The notes under the pieces are model-generated. The model was not told where the DNA came from. It saw only the letters and a program-made list of their open reading frames with translations, and did not search any database. Shown here piece after piece: positions 63,697 through 64,000 of a DNA stretch of 64,000 bases. The stretch is from Bog-473 sp963736525 (lineage in GTDB: Bacteria > Actinomycetota > Acidimicrobiia > Acidimicrobiales > RAAP-2). Every line of letters starts with the position of its first letter. The first letter of the stretch is position 1. The position numbers and the translations under genes were made by a program. The DNA lies in NCBI GenBank assembly GCA_963736525.1, contig CAVTPF010000012.1, forward strand, positions 310,001-374,000, written 5' to 3'.

Positions 63697-64000
63697 ATGG
63701 ACATTCACGGGAGTGCGCTGGTCACCGGTGCCAGTCGCGGCATCGGCAGGGCGGTCGCCATCGAGCTGGCCAACCGCGGGTTCGACACGGTGGCCACCAT
63801 GCGCGACCCCGCCGCCGGGGCCACCATGGCGGCCGAGACGGAAGGCCGGCTCAGCGTCCGCCGCCTCGACGTGACCGATTCGTCGACCTTCGAGATACCG
63901 GGCGATCTGCGGGTCCTGGTCAACAACGCCGGCATCGACACCGACTACCTCCCGGTCGAGTACGCCAACATCGACGACTGGCGCCGGATGTTCGAGACGA
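63697..64000 (+). CDS. SDR family oxidoreductase (5' part, runs off window)
   Basis: The first 101 codons of a short-chain dehydrogenase. VTGASRGIG gives the cofactor motif, DV in RRLDVTD binds adenine, and VLVNNAGI is the NNAG motif. The catalytic YxxxK lies beyond the window edge. ATG 63697, divergent from the methyltransferase. Confidence 0.88.
   Translation, partial: MDIHGSALVTGASRGIGRAVAIELANRGFDTVATMRDPAAGATMAAETEGRLSVRRLDVTDSSTFEIPGDLRVLVNNAGIDTDYLPVEYANIDDWRRMFET

Overview
The window is high-GC actinobacterial DNA. Gene starts are often GTG, many neighbouring genes overlap by ATGA, GTGA or TAGTG, F420/luciferase-like (LLM) oxidoreductases recur, and the content is dominated by acyl-CoA and oxygenase genes. 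An environmental actinomycete, for example of the Acidimicrobiia or the mycobacterial-type orders, fits best; the class is an inference. I saw no mobile element, tRNA, rRNA, CRISPR array or replication origin.

Positions 1-44,400 form a catabolic region. In order: a partial thioesterase and an SDR; a MarR regulator with a perfect 26-bp palindromic operator in front of a B12-dependent acyl-CoA mutase pair of isobutyryl-CoA mutase type (1-4.4 kb); small oxidoreductase and ligase operons with a CoA-transferase (4.4-11.1 kb); acyl-CoA dehydrogenases, an acyl-CoA ligase and an enoyl-CoA hydratase-like protein (11.1-16.8 kb); a GntR-controlled flavin monooxygenase, CoA-transferase and frameshifted CitE-like lyase cluster (16.9-21.1 kb); a TetR, two cytochromes P450, a Rieske oxygenase, its KshB-like reductase and an aldehyde dehydrogenase (21.1-28.8 kb); a second acyl-CoA dehydrogenase pair, a SnoaL-like protein, a TetR and an LLM enzyme (28.9-33.5 kb); SDR, TauD, amidohydrolase, ferredoxin, P450, SDR and TetR genes (33.8-39.7 kb); and a solute-binding protein and hydrolases (39.8-44.4 kb). 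Together these read as an inventory for oxidising a hydrophobic alicyclic, isoprenoid or steroid-like substrate: P450 or Rieske hydroxylation, alcohol and aldehyde oxidation, CoA activation, beta-oxidation, and rearrangement of a branched acyl-CoA. The actual substrate cannot be read from the sequence.

The main regulatory observation is a repeated 15-bp operator of the form GRNRR-N5-YTNYC (core GAGAA or GGAAA, five bases, TTCTC). It occurs at seven places, each just upstream of a catabolic operon or of the TetR gene at 31838. This suggests one TetR regulon running from 12.3 to 33.6 kb.

From 44.6 kb the content changes: a hybrid histidine kinase with a GGDEF response regulator; a TetR with a palindromic operator next to a ferritin-like protein and LLM monooxygenase pair; a CsoR repressor with two operators and a permease; a 17-bp tandem repeat that makes a chain of coupled micro-ORFs; a small acidic protein whose ribosome-binding site lies inside a perfect 12-bp hairpin; an FAD oxidoreductase; an ArsC-like protein; a duplicated secreted protein; a crotonase; a broken photolyase; an epimerase; and a methyltransferase. 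Three genes (CitE-like, an alpha/beta hydrolase and the photolyase) carry frameshifts, two of them at homopolymer runs, so sequencing error has to be separated from real decay.
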